A DNA stretch of 6,996 bases from Candidatus Microgenomates bacterium (GTDB lineage: Bacteria > Patescibacteriota > Microgenomatia > UBA1406 > GWC2-37-13), in NCBI GenBank assembly GCA_015491205.1, contig WFWI01000128.1:1-6996 (forward strand), written 5' to 3'. Every line of letters starts with the position of its first letter. The stretch's first letter is position 1. The notes beneath the pieces are model-generated. The model saw nothing but the letters and a program-made list of their open reading frames with translations. It had not been told where the DNA came from and ran no database searches. A program made the position numbers and the translations under genes. Below are positions 1 through 5,030 of the stretch, one piece after another.

Positions 1-360
1 GACTTAGGCTCAGGAGATGGAAGACTGGTATTGGAAGTTTCCAAAAAACTTAATATTCCAAGTCTTGGATTTGAAATTAATCCATATCTTTACTTTTTGT
101 CAATATTAAAAGCGAGGTTTACTTCTTCCAAAGCTAAATTTATTCTTGGATCATATATAAAATTTAAGCCGAGAGAGTTAGACTTGATTTACCTTTACCA
201 CCTTCCTTGGCTCCTTAACAAAATAATAAACTTTTTGAAAATGAAAAAAACAAAAAATCTTTTTGTACTCTCACATGAGTTTAAAGTAAAAGACAAGGCA
301 TTCAGATTGATTGCTATAATAGATACTCGTCCTTACAAAACTTATCTTTACCAGGTATAA
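1..360 (+). CDS. Class I SAM-dependent methyltransferase, FAM173-like (5' end missing)
   Basis: The frame is open from the first base, so the gene begins outside the window; 119 residues and a TAA stop are visible. The first residues read DLGSGDGR, the glycine-rich SAM-binding motif I of class I methyltransferases. About 15 residues later GFEINPYL matches motif II, with the acidic residue that binds the ribose of SAM. The order DLGSGDGR, then G-(F/Y)-E-(I/L)-N-P, then a short hydrophobic stretch ending in LP (about residues 58-66) is typical of the FAM173 / ATP-synthase c-subunit lysine methyltransferase family, whose small prokaryotic relatives have unknown substrates. Family membership is well supported; the substrate is not. 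The stop lies 8 bp before the next start and overlaps that gene's candidate -10 box. A TTG at 31 is in frame but would remove motif I, so it is not the start. Confidence 0.8.
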   Translation, partial: DLGSGDGRLVLEVSKKLNIPSLGFEINPYLYFLSILKARFTSSKAKFILGSYIKFKPRELDLIYLYHLPWLLNKIINFLKMKKTKNLFVLSHEFKVKDKAFRLIAIIDTRPYKTYLYQV

Positions 361-361
361 T
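356..361 (+). promoter_or_regulatory. Candidate -10 box abutting the 369 start codon
   Basis: TATAAT overlaps the stop codon of the methyltransferase and ends 7 bases before ATG at 369, so a transcript would begin at or next to the start codon. There is no good -35; TTACAA at 333-338 has 17-bp spacing but matches poorly. No Shine-Dalgarno motif lies in the 12 bases before ATG. The same geometry recurs at other starts in this window. Because the DNA is AT-rich, the box could be chance. Confidence 0.4.
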
Positions 362-368
362 TATCTTT

Positions 369-983
369 ATGATGAAGAAGAGGCTTTTTCAAGTCTTGAT
401 ACTTTTTTTAGCCTTTTTGTTGATCTTAAGTTTACAAGTAAAACTTATTCTAGCAGGATACTCTCTTACAAATAAGAATATCACTCTTAAAAAACTTGCA
501 GCAGAGCTTGAAAAATTAGATTCTGGAAAAATGGTTTTTTATAATTCTCTTCCTTCAATTGAAACAAGCTCTGTTAAAGCTAATATAACATTTTACGACG
601 GAAGAGTAGCTAATTTAAAACGATTTATCAGAAAATATAATCCAAACTCTCCTTTATATGAATTAGCAGATTACATTGTTGAAATATCAGATAAATACGG
701 GCTAGATTATCGCCTTTTAGTAGCAATAGCTATGCAAGAATCAAATTTGTGCAAGCGAATACCTAAAGATTCTTATAACTGCTGGGGCTGGGGTATTTAC
801 GGAAATAAAATCACACGATTTTCAAGTTATGAAGAAGCAATAGAAACAGTAGCAAAAGGCTTAAGAGAAAAATATGTTGACAAAGGATACTACACGATTT
901 ATACAATTATGAGAAAATACAACCCTTCCTCAAAAGGAAGCTGGGGTGATGCAGTCAAAAAATTTTTCTTGCTTCTAGAATAA
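369..983 (+). CDS. Membrane-anchored or secreted glucosaminidase-like cell-wall hydrolase
   Basis: This 204-residue protein has a basic N-terminus (MMKKR) and a strong hydrophobic segment at residues 7-24, a signal peptide or membrane anchor. A spacer follows, then a C-terminal domain from about residue 97 to 204. The core LLVAIAMQESNL places Glu124 where the catalytic acid lies in lysozyme-like / glucosaminidase (GH73-type) enzymes, followed by NCWGWGIYG (137-145) and YEEAIETVAKGL, the usual continuation in short bacterial versions. The likely role is cutting peptidoglycan outside the membrane. Cys128 and Cys138 flank the active-site loop and could form a disulfide. The start ATG at 369 is followed by a second in-frame ATG at 372; either is possible. 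The gene is 8 bp downstream of the methyltransferase and convergent with the gene ending at 993. A distant paralogue lies at 2494-3054. The class is fairly sure; the exact bond cut is not. Confidence 0.75.
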   Translation: MMKKRLFQVLILFLAFLLILSLQVKLILAGYSLTNKNITLKKLAAELEKLDSGKMVFYNSLPSIETSSVKANITFYDGRVANLKRFIRKYNPNSPLYELADYIVEISDKYGLDYRLLVAIAMQESNLCKRIPKDSYNCWGWGIYGNKITRFSSYEEAIETVAKGLREKYVDKGYYTIYTIMRKYNPSSKGSWGDAVKKFFLLLE

Positions 984-996
984 AGAAGATTTTTAT
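972..996 (+). terminator. Weak hairpin plus T-rich tract between convergent genes
   Basis: A 5-bp stem (CTTCT/AGAAG, loop 977-983 containing the stop codon) is followed by ATTTTTATT. It sits exactly where the plus-strand hydrolase and the minus-strand gene converge, with only 9 bp between their stops. The stem is AT-rich and short, so termination is possible but poorly supported. Confidence 0.25.
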
Positions 997-1592
997 TGTA
1001 CAGATCTTGCCATCTTAAGCTCTTCTGAAAGTGAATATTGAGTGCCTTTCTTCTTTGAAAGAGCTAAAAATAGAGAACCGCGTTTCTTTTTTCGTGTCAA
1101 CAAAGCTTCAAGCCAGGTTTTAGACTCTGATGCTTTCGTCCTAAGGCTCTTAACAAGTTTTAAGATTACCTCCAAAAATCTAACATGATATACTCCTACC
1201 TTTTCCGGAAGATTTTCTAAGGCTGCTTTTTCTATTTCTTTTAGTTCGCTGGTAATGCTGGATGTAGTTTTTTTCAAAACCTCTGCCTCTTTTCTTATTT
1301 CTTCAATAAGCTTTTGAATCCTTTCTTTTATTAAAAACTGTTCTTTATATTCTGTAAACCTAAAAAGAATACCTTCCTTTTGTCTTCTTATAATAGGCTT
1401 TTCAGGAAATTCCTTTTTAATAGGTTTTTCTAAAGTTCTATCTCCTTCTGTCTTTGGAGTTCCAAGAAACTGGTCAAAAGCACCAAAAGTAATATTTTTA
1501 AATTCTTCTATAGCACCTTTTGCCACATCACTTCCTAAGCTCTTTAAAGTCTCCCCCACCCCTTGAGTTGTGCTGTATTTTTTTCCTTTCAT
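993..1592 (-). CDS. Conserved CPR hypothetical protein, DUF5660-like
   Basis: This 199-residue charged protein has no signal peptide or membrane segment. The N-terminal 70 residues look flexible and include FGAFDQFLG (36-44). A helical, probably coiled-coil stretch rich in Glu and Lys covers about 80-125. The C-terminal part has a pattern I associate with DUF5660 proteins of Microgenomates: GVYHVRFLEVILKLVKSLR (133-151), TW at 159-160, a basic cluster RKKKR, then KKGTQYSLSEE near the end. The assignment is from memory of that pattern, not a search, and the function is unknown. The start lies 16 bp after the trigger factor stop, suggesting co-transcription. The interval (TAAAATTTATAACCCA) has no Shine-Dalgarno motif and could hold a weak -10. 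Linkage to trigger factor hints at a ribosome- or folding-related role, which is inference only. Confidence 0.7.
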   Translation of the reverse strand: MKGKKYSTTQGVGETLKSLGSDVAKGAIEEFKNITFGAFDQFLGTPKTEGDRTLEKPIKKEFPEKPIIRRQKEGILFRFTEYKEQFLIKERIQKLIEEIRKEAEVLKKTTSSITSELKEIEKAALENLPEKVGVYHVRFLEVILKLVKSLRTKASESKTWLEALLTRKKKRGSLFLALSKKKGTQYSLSEELKMARSVQ

Positions 1593-1608
1593 TGGGTTAT
1601 AAATTTTA

Positions 1609-2487
1609 CTACAGGCTTAAAAGAAACTCAAGGGTTTTTTGCTTGCGCAAAACTGCTGCCCAATAGTACTGGAGTTGTTGCATTTTCTCTTTTTCCTTTA
1701 CTTGGGGTTTTTTTTCGTCTATATTAAGAATTTTTTTAAGTTCCTCTGGTTTTACTTCAATATTTTCTTTATTAGCAATTTCCTCCAAAGCGAGCTCAAT
1801 TTTGTAAGTATCAATTATTTCCTTTCTAAACTTTTCTTTTAGATCCTCAATTTCTAAATTTCTTGCTTTAAGATATTCAGAGAGCGTGAGCCCAGCTTTT
1901 CTTATGTCGTCAATAAGGGAAGCTAAGCGCTTTTTAACTTCCTGTTCTACTATAAGATCTGAAATTTCAAGTTTAGTTTTATCAAGAAGCATTGCCAAGA
2001 TTTTGTTTAAAAGTACATCCTTTTGAGCTTGTTTTTGTTTTTTATCCAACTCCTTGCCAGGCGTCCAAATATTTTGAGCCTTTGCCTGAGCTTTTACATC
2101 TTGTACTATTTTTTTATAATCAGGCAATTTTATTTTAGGCTTTAATGGAATTCTTACTTTGATTTTCCATGGTTTTTCAAAGGTTATCTCAATCGGTTCA
2201 ACGCTTGGTTCTCCAAAGACTTGAAGTTGTTCTTTTTTGATAATATCAAGAATTACTTGGGTAAAAACATCGCGGGCTGTCTCTTCTAAAATTTTGCTTT
2301 CGGAAAGATTTTTTAAAGCAACATCGCGGGGCACCTTACCTTTTCTAAAGCCAGGAACCTCTAAGTTTTTGATAAGCCTTTCTATTGCAGCATCTTTTGC
2401 CTTTTGAATCTCCTCCTTTGGTATTTCAACTTCTCCTTTAAAAGTGGCTTTTTCTACTTTATTCTTTGAAAGAGTATATTTTATCAT
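1609..2487 (-). CDS. tig: Trigger factor lacking the PPIase domain
   Basis: Trigger factor is the chaperone that binds at the ribosomal exit tunnel and shields nascent chains. The ribosome-docking signature GFRKGKVP is at residues 46-53, inside an N-terminal domain of about 113 residues that fits the family throughout. The segment after it (KIKLPDYKKI, 118-127) corresponds to the linker that normally leads into the FKBP-type prolyl isomerase domain. Here the chain passes through a polar Lys/Gln-rich stretch (about 131-157) straight into the helical C-terminal arm domain (about 158-292). At 292 residues it is about 140 shorter than the 432-residue E. coli protein, which matches loss of that one domain. 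The last 30 residues are Lys/Gln-rich. ATG at 2487 is 6 bp downstream of the hydrolase stop, with a possible -10 (TACAAT) 8 bases upstream. No frameshift is evident. Confidence 0.88.
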   Translation of the reverse strand: MIKYTLSKNKVEKATFKGEVEIPKEEIQKAKDAAIERLIKNLEVPGFRKGKVPRDVALKNLSESKILEETARDVFTQVILDIIKKEQLQVFGEPSVEPIEITFEKPWKIKVRIPLKPKIKLPDYKKIVQDVKAQAKAQNIWTPGKELDKKQKQAQKDVLLNKILAMLLDKTKLEISDLIVEQEVKKRLASLIDDIRKAGLTLSEYLKARNLEIEDLKEKFRKEIIDTYKIELALEEIANKENIEVKPEELKKILNIDEKKPQVKEKEKMQQLQYYWAAVLRKQKTLEFLLSL

Positions 2488-2493
2488 GGTTCT

Positions 2494-3054
2494 TTATTGT
2501 ACTATAATTCGATCTAAAAGCAAATTGTATTTTTTTTCCAGTTCCTCTAGTCTTCTTTTAATACGAGTAGTTTTTACCCACCAGTTTGGATCAGTCGAAT
2601 AGTACTTGCCAATAAGTTTAAGATTAGTTGCACCTCGGGCTATATACCTGTTTTTTAATCTTTTAGATACAACATCAATTGCTTCTTCTAGATTTTTGAA
2701 TCTATAGTATCCACCACCCCATCCAAAGGGATTATTGTATTCTTTTATATACCTTTTTCCGTAGTAAGATTCAATAGCTGCTATAGAGGGTAAAAGATAG
2801 CAATCGATCTGATATTTTATACAAGACGAGATGAACGCAGAAGACTTTTTGGCTAAAGGAGAAGAGTACTTCTCAAAAAACTCTGCTACAACCAGGTTCT
2901 TTATAAGATAAGAATAGTGGTTGTTAATATTGGAACCATTATAAGATCTCAGCTCGGCAGAATTCTCCGAGATTTTTTCATTAGCAAAGGTAAATTGAGG
3001 GAAAGTTAACAAAAATATTACCGTAAATAAAGTTTGTACGATTTTTTGTCCCAT
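2494..3054 (-). CDS. Secreted glucosaminidase-like cell-wall hydrolase
   Basis: This 186-residue protein has a clear Sec signal peptide: MGQK, a hydrophobic core at residues 5-18, and a likely signal peptidase I site after FTFA (residue 24). The domain from about 66 to 186 parallels the hydrolase at 369-983. LLPSIAAIESYYG places Glu95 as the likely catalytic acid, NPFGWGGGYYRF (108-119) replaces NCWGWGIYG, and LEEAIDVVSKRLKNRY matches the following helix. Cys78 and Cys85 lie just before the active site and may pair. The likely role is peptidoglycan cleavage outside the cytoplasm. It is the first gene of a tight minus-strand block with trigger factor (6 bp) and the DUF5660-like gene. Its start codon follows directly on a terminator-like hairpin and T run, with AGGA 8 bases before ATG inside the hairpin. 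The signal peptide supports the chosen start. The exact glycosidic bond cut cannot be stated. Confidence 0.75.
   Translation of the reverse strand: MGQKIVQTLFTVIFLLTFPQFTFANEKISENSAELRSYNGSNINNHYSYLIKNLVVAEFFEKYSSPLAKKSSAFISSCIKYQIDCYLLPSIAAIESYYGKRYIKEYNNPFGWGGGYYRFKNLEEAIDVVSKRLKNRYIARGATNLKLIGKYYSTDPNWWVKTTRIKRRLEELEKKYNLLLDRIIVQ
2496..2501 (-). promoter_or_regulatory. Candidate internal -10 box for trigger factor
   Basis: On the minus strand TACAAT ends 8 bases before the ATG at 2487 and overlaps the last codons and stop of the upstream hydrolase gene. A poor -35 (TTTGCT) has 17-bp spacing. If used, it would give a leaderless or nearly leaderless tig transcript, independent of the hairpin leader upstream of the hydrolase. 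The overlapping TATAGT five bases upstream is an alternative. Confidence 0.35.
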
Positions 3055-3101
3055 AAAAAAAATCCTAAAGCTTTCCCTAAATTCAGGGAAAACCTTAGGA
3101 T
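3055..3101 (-). promoter_or_regulatory. Terminator-like leader hairpin that also covers an AGGA motif (attenuator or translational switch candidate)
   Basis: Read on the minus strand, 3101 down to 3062 forms a 17-bp stem with no mismatches (two G-U pairs) and a 6-base loop (GAATTT, 3079-3084). Seven T (3061-3055) follow, then directly the ATG of the hydrolase. This has the form of an intrinsic terminator placed between promoter and gene. AGGA, the only Shine-Dalgarno-like motif, lies 8 bases before ATG within the 3' arm and would be paired. The leader ahead of the hairpin is only a few bases long, so no obvious antiterminator exists. It may attenuate transcription, gate translation, or end a short RNA of about 50 nt. 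Confidence 0.7.
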
Positions 3102-3110
3102 CTGCTTAAA

Positions 3111-3139
3111 AGTATAGCACATAAGACTTAATTTGTCAA
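3111..3139 (-). promoter_or_regulatory. Consensus sigma70-type promoter for the hydrolase-tig block
   Basis: On the minus strand a perfect TTGACA (3139-3134) is separated by exactly 17 bp from TATACT (3116-3111). The predicted transcription start is near 3103-3106, only a few bases before the leader hairpin. This is the best promoter in the window and the only one with a perfect -35 box. Confidence 0.8.
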
Positions 3140-3319
3140 GCCTATAAAAAATTTAAAAAGGGTTAAATTCTTAATACAAATTTTCAAAAATTAGATTAGA
3201 CAGATACAAAATTTACATAGCGTCTTAATTTAGTCTAATATATCCTTCCAATTTCTAAACGTTTGGTAATTGGATTGAACGATCGTGTCATATAATGACT
3301 AGAGGGTTCATGTTTGGAC
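3140..3319. other. AT-rich divergent intergenic region
   Basis: Between the two divergent promoters there is no credible coding frame or RNA gene. It holds a 7-bp inverted repeat (ATTAGAC 3195-3201 / GTCTAAT 3233-3239), the heptad-type palindrome at 3248-3276, and a short hairpin GTCAT-ATA-ATGAC (3287-3299) that contains a second TATAAT (3291-3296) without a good -35. Any of these could bind a regulator; none matches a site I recognise. Confidence 0.4.
3248..3276. repeat. Minimal CCAA/TTGG heptad palindrome centred on AACGTT
   Basis: Bases 3248-3273 form a near-palindrome: CCAATT, TCT, AAACGTTT, GGT, AATTGG, with one mismatch and one wobble. The right arm is two seven-base units (TTGGTAA at 3263, TTGGATT at 3270). 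The same units, in the same order and nearly identical, recur at 4923-4936 beside another AACGTT. It appears to be a short member of the repeat family around the tRNA gene. Confidence 0.6.
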
Positions 3320-3328
3320 TGATATAAT
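3320..3328 (+). promoter_or_regulatory. Extended -10 promoter for the methylthiotransferase gene
   Basis: TGATATAAT is a perfect extended -10 (TGnTATAAT) ending 9 bases before ATG at 3338. No -35 is present at 16-18 bp, which is usual for extended -10 promoters. The transcript would start within a few bases of the ATG, leaving no space for a Shine-Dalgarno motif. Confidence 0.6.
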
Positions 3329-3337
3329 ATTATTCTT

Positions 3338-4660
3338 ATGAGCCTTATGAAAAGTTTTTATATTTACACTTTTGGCTGTAGGGTAAATCAGGCAGAGTCG
3401 GAAAGGTTATCTGAGGAGCTTGTTAAATTGGGCCTTGCATTACAGGAAAAAAGGCCAGATATTTTTGTGATTAACTCTTGCGCTGTTACTCACAAGGCTG
3501 TGGCTGAGGTAAAAAAAATGGTTAATTTTGTAAAAAGAAACTATCCTGACACCTATCTTGTTTTAACCGGCTGTTCAGCTAATTATTGGCTAAAACTTCA
3601 GAAAGATCCAGTTTTAAAAAAGCTTGATCTAGTAGTTCCAAATTCTGACAAAGAGTATTTGGCTAAGATTTTGAAAAAAAGATTCAATCTAGCAAAACAG
3701 AATAGACAAACTTCATATTCCCTGCCTGTTGACAAATACACAAGCTCTTTTCGACTTCTTATTAAAATTCAGGACGGCTGTCATAGATTTTGCACGTTTT
3801 GTATAGTCCCCTATCTTCGAGGTTTACCCCAGTCCAGGAGAATTTCTGAAATTGTAAAGGGAATAAAAGAAAACGAATCTTGGGCTAAGGAAGCCATTTT
3901 AACCGCGATAAACACCGAGGCCTTTGGCAAGGATACAGGCGAAAAATTCACCGATCTTATAAAACAAGTGCTTAAAAAAACCTCAATAAAAAGGATTTCA
4001 TTTGGTTCTATTCACCCTTGGTCTTTGAACAAGGAGTTTGTTTCCCTTTACCAGGATTTAAAGGATTCCGACCGCTTTGTACACTATTTTCACATTCCTT
4101 TGCAATCTGGTTCTAACAAAATTTTGAATCTTATGAAAAGGGAGTACAAAGCTGAAGAAGTATTTGAAAGGATAAACCATCTTTATAAACTAAATCCCTA
4201 TATTTTTTTTGGCACCGACGTTATAGTTGGATTTTTAGAAGAGGAGGATTCAGATTTTGAAAAGACATATGAATTTTTGGAAAAATCCCCTTTTGTTAAA
4301 TTTCATGTTTTTCGCTTTTCTATAAGATCTCACACAGCAGCATACTATTTAGCAAAACGATTAAAAAAAGTTGATGAGAAGACAAAGAAAAGAAGGGCAG
4401 AGGCTTTGCACAAGCTATCAAAAAGAAAAATGCTTGCTTTTTTTGAAAAACTTAAAGGGAAGGTTTTTCCTGCTTTGTTTTTGAGCAAGAAGGAGGATGG
4501 GGCTCATCATGCAACGCTTATAAATCAAGTTCCAGTGATCGTCCCAACTGAGGAGGACTTTACTGGAAGGATTTTGGATGTTAAAATTGAAGGTGTAAAG
4601 AAGGGAAGGTTGGTTGGGAAAGTGTTAAATTCCAAATTCCAAGCACCAAGTACCAAATAA
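3338..4660 (+). CDS. MiaB/MtaB-family tRNA methylthiotransferase (radical SAM)
   Basis: Enzymes of this family add a methylthio group to modified adenosine-37 of tRNA using two 4Fe-4S clusters. The N-terminal UPF0004 domain carries its three cluster cysteines: Cys14 (FGCRVNQ), Cys48 (NSCAVT) and Cys79 (TGCSA). The radical SAM motif is CHRFCTFC, Cys148, Cys152 and Cys155. HIPLQSGSNKILNLMKREY and TDVIVGF follow as expected, and the C-terminal stretch at about 373-432 fits a TRAM RNA-binding domain. Length (440) is normal. FGCRVNQ favours the MtaB branch (t6A to ms2t6A) over MiaB. Several conserved spots differ: LTAINTEAFG where LTG(V/I)NLGAYG is usual, and GFLEEE where GFPGET is usual. ATG at 3338 fits the extended -10; Met4 (3347) is an alternative. 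The last ten or so codons and the stop come from a CCAA heptad repeat. tRNA-Val lies downstream on the same strand. Confidence 0.87.
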   Translation: MSLMKSFYIYTFGCRVNQAESERLSEELVKLGLALQEKRPDIFVINSCAVTHKAVAEVKKMVNFVKRNYPDTYLVLTGCSANYWLKLQKDPVLKKLDLVVPNSDKEYLAKILKKRFNLAKQNRQTSYSLPVDKYTSSFRLLIKIQDGCHRFCTFCIVPYLRGLPQSRRISEIVKGIKENESWAKEAILTAINTEAFGKDTGEKFTDLIKQVLKKTSIKRISFGSIHPWSLNKEFVSLYQDLKDSDRFVHYFHIPLQSGSNKILNLMKREYKAEEVFERINHLYKLNPYIFFGTDVIVGFLEEEDSDFEKTYEFLEKSPFVKFHVFRFSIRSHTAAYYLAKRLKKVDEKTKKRRAEALHKLSKRKMLAFFEKLKGKVFPALFLSKKEDGAHHATLINQVPVIVPTEEDFTGRILDVKIEGVKKGRLVGKVLNSKFQAPSTK

Positions 4661-4730
4661 GCACCAAATTACAAATTCCAAAATCCAAACTAACGTTGTT
4701 TGGAATTTGGGATTTGGGGTTTGGAATTTC
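4631..4730. repeat. CCAA/TTGG heptad inverted array centred on AACGTT
   Basis: CCAA begins at 4632, 4639, 4646 and 4653 (period 7), then 4664, 4678 and 4685. TTGG begins at 4700, 4707, 4714 and 4721 (period 7). Between the arms is TAACGTT. The inner part, 4672-4690 with 4698-4716, pairs as a 19-bp stem with one mismatch and one wobble. The left end overlaps the last codons of the methylthiotransferase gene. No T run follows, so it is not a typical terminator, though the stem could protect the mRNA 3' end. Confidence 0.8.
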
Positions 4731-4749
4731 CTCCACGGAGCAGGGGCAT

Positions 4750-4823
4750 GGCCGCTTAGCTCAACTGGTTAGAGCGTCCGCTTGACGTGCGGAAGGTTGG
4801 GGGTTCGAGTCCTCCAGCGGCCA
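4750..4823 (+). tRNA. tRNA-Val (GAC)
   Basis: The 74-nt cloverleaf is complete. The acceptor stem GGCCGCT/AGCGGCC is perfect. TA fills positions 8-9. The D arm is GCTC/GAGC with GG in its loop, and the anticodon stem is TCCGC/GCGGA around the loop TTGACGT. The T arm is GGGGG/CCTCC (one G-T) around TTCGAGT. The anticodon GAC at 4784-4786 reads GUC and GUU valine codons; A35, C36 and discriminator A73 fit valine identity. CCA is not encoded: CCC follows A73. There is no clear promoter in the repeat just upstream, so it may be read through from the methylthiotransferase gene. Base 37 is G, so this tRNA is not itself a substrate for adenosine-37 methylthiolation. Confidence 0.96.
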
Positions 4824-4827
4824 CCCA

Positions 4828-4844
4828 CCCCCGTGAAGCGGGGG
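4828..4844. repeat. GC-rich palindrome directly after tRNA-Val
   Basis: CCCCCG and CGGGGG flank the loop TGAAG, a 6-bp all-GC stem starting four bases after the tRNA 3' end. No T run follows (AAGCTCC), so it is not a standard terminator. It could mark the 3' boundary for tRNA processing, or be one of the short palindromic repeats scattered through the intergenic DNA here. Confidence 0.5.
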
Positions 4845-4849
4845 AAGCT

Positions 4850-5018
4850 CCAATAACCAAGCACCAATAACCAAACAATAATCAATTACCCAATCTTCAA
4901 ATCACCAAAACGTTTCGGTCTTTTGGTAATTGGAATTTAGGTGGTTGTCCGTCTGCCTAAGCTATCGCTAGGCTAGCGGGCAGGTTTGGTCATTGGTCAT
5001 TGAAAATTGGTCATTTTT
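4850..5018. repeat. Second CCAA/TTGG heptad inverted array, interrupted
   Basis: CCAA begins at 4850, 4857, 4864 and 4871 (period 7), then the units drift (4882, 4890, 4897, 4905). TTGG begins at 4923 and 4930, and after an interruption at 4986, 4993 and 5007, with TTGA at 5000 keeping the 7-base phase. The centre again holds AACGTT (4909-4914). Bases 4896-4910 pair with 4921-4935 as a 15-bp stem with two mismatches around a 10-base loop. The tract fills the gap between tRNA-Val and the M20 gene; no coding frame is seen in it. Confidence 0.75.
4947..4984. repeat. REP-like palindromic element inside the heptad array
   Basis: This 38-bp GC-richer block breaks the TTGG array. It can fold as CTGCC (4953-4957) with GGCAG (4979-4983) enclosing a CGCTA-GGC-TAGCG hairpin (4966-4978). 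An alternative inner stem CCT-AGC/GCT-AGG is also possible. Base composition and position suggest a separate short repeat that inserted into the array. No transposase is nearby. Confidence 0.55.
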
Positions 5019-5030
5019 TTAGCCATTAGG

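Noticed and set aside
31..360. TTG at 31 as the methyltransferase start
   Set aside because: Starting there would drop the SAM-binding motif DLGSGDGR, which is in frame just upstream; the gene is simply cut by the window edge.
1639..1842. Plus-strand open frame of 67 codons
   Set aside because: It lies entirely antisense to trigger factor, and its Phe/Leu-rich product reflects the Lys/Glu-rich codons of the real gene.
3055..3101. Known riboswitch or T-box leader
   Set aside because: The leader is about 50 nt with only a few bases before the stem; there is no room for a ligand-binding domain and no T-box or SAM, TPP or other recognisable core.
3195..3239. ATTAGAC/GTCTAAT inverted repeat as a structured RNA
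   Set aside because: Only 7 bp with a loop of about 31 bases in AT-rich DNA; it could easily be chance.
3287..3299. Second promoter for the methylthiotransferase gene at TATAAT 3291-3296
   Set aside because: TTGAAC upstream is only 10 bp away and no better -35 is at 16-18 bp; the extended -10 next to the ATG is the stronger candidate.
4828..4844. Intrinsic terminator for the tRNA
   Set aside because: The stem is strong but no T run follows on either strand, so it is listed as a palindrome instead.
4631..5018. CRISPR-like array
   Set aside because: The units are 7 bases with no spacers of uniform length, arms are inverted, and no cas gene is present.
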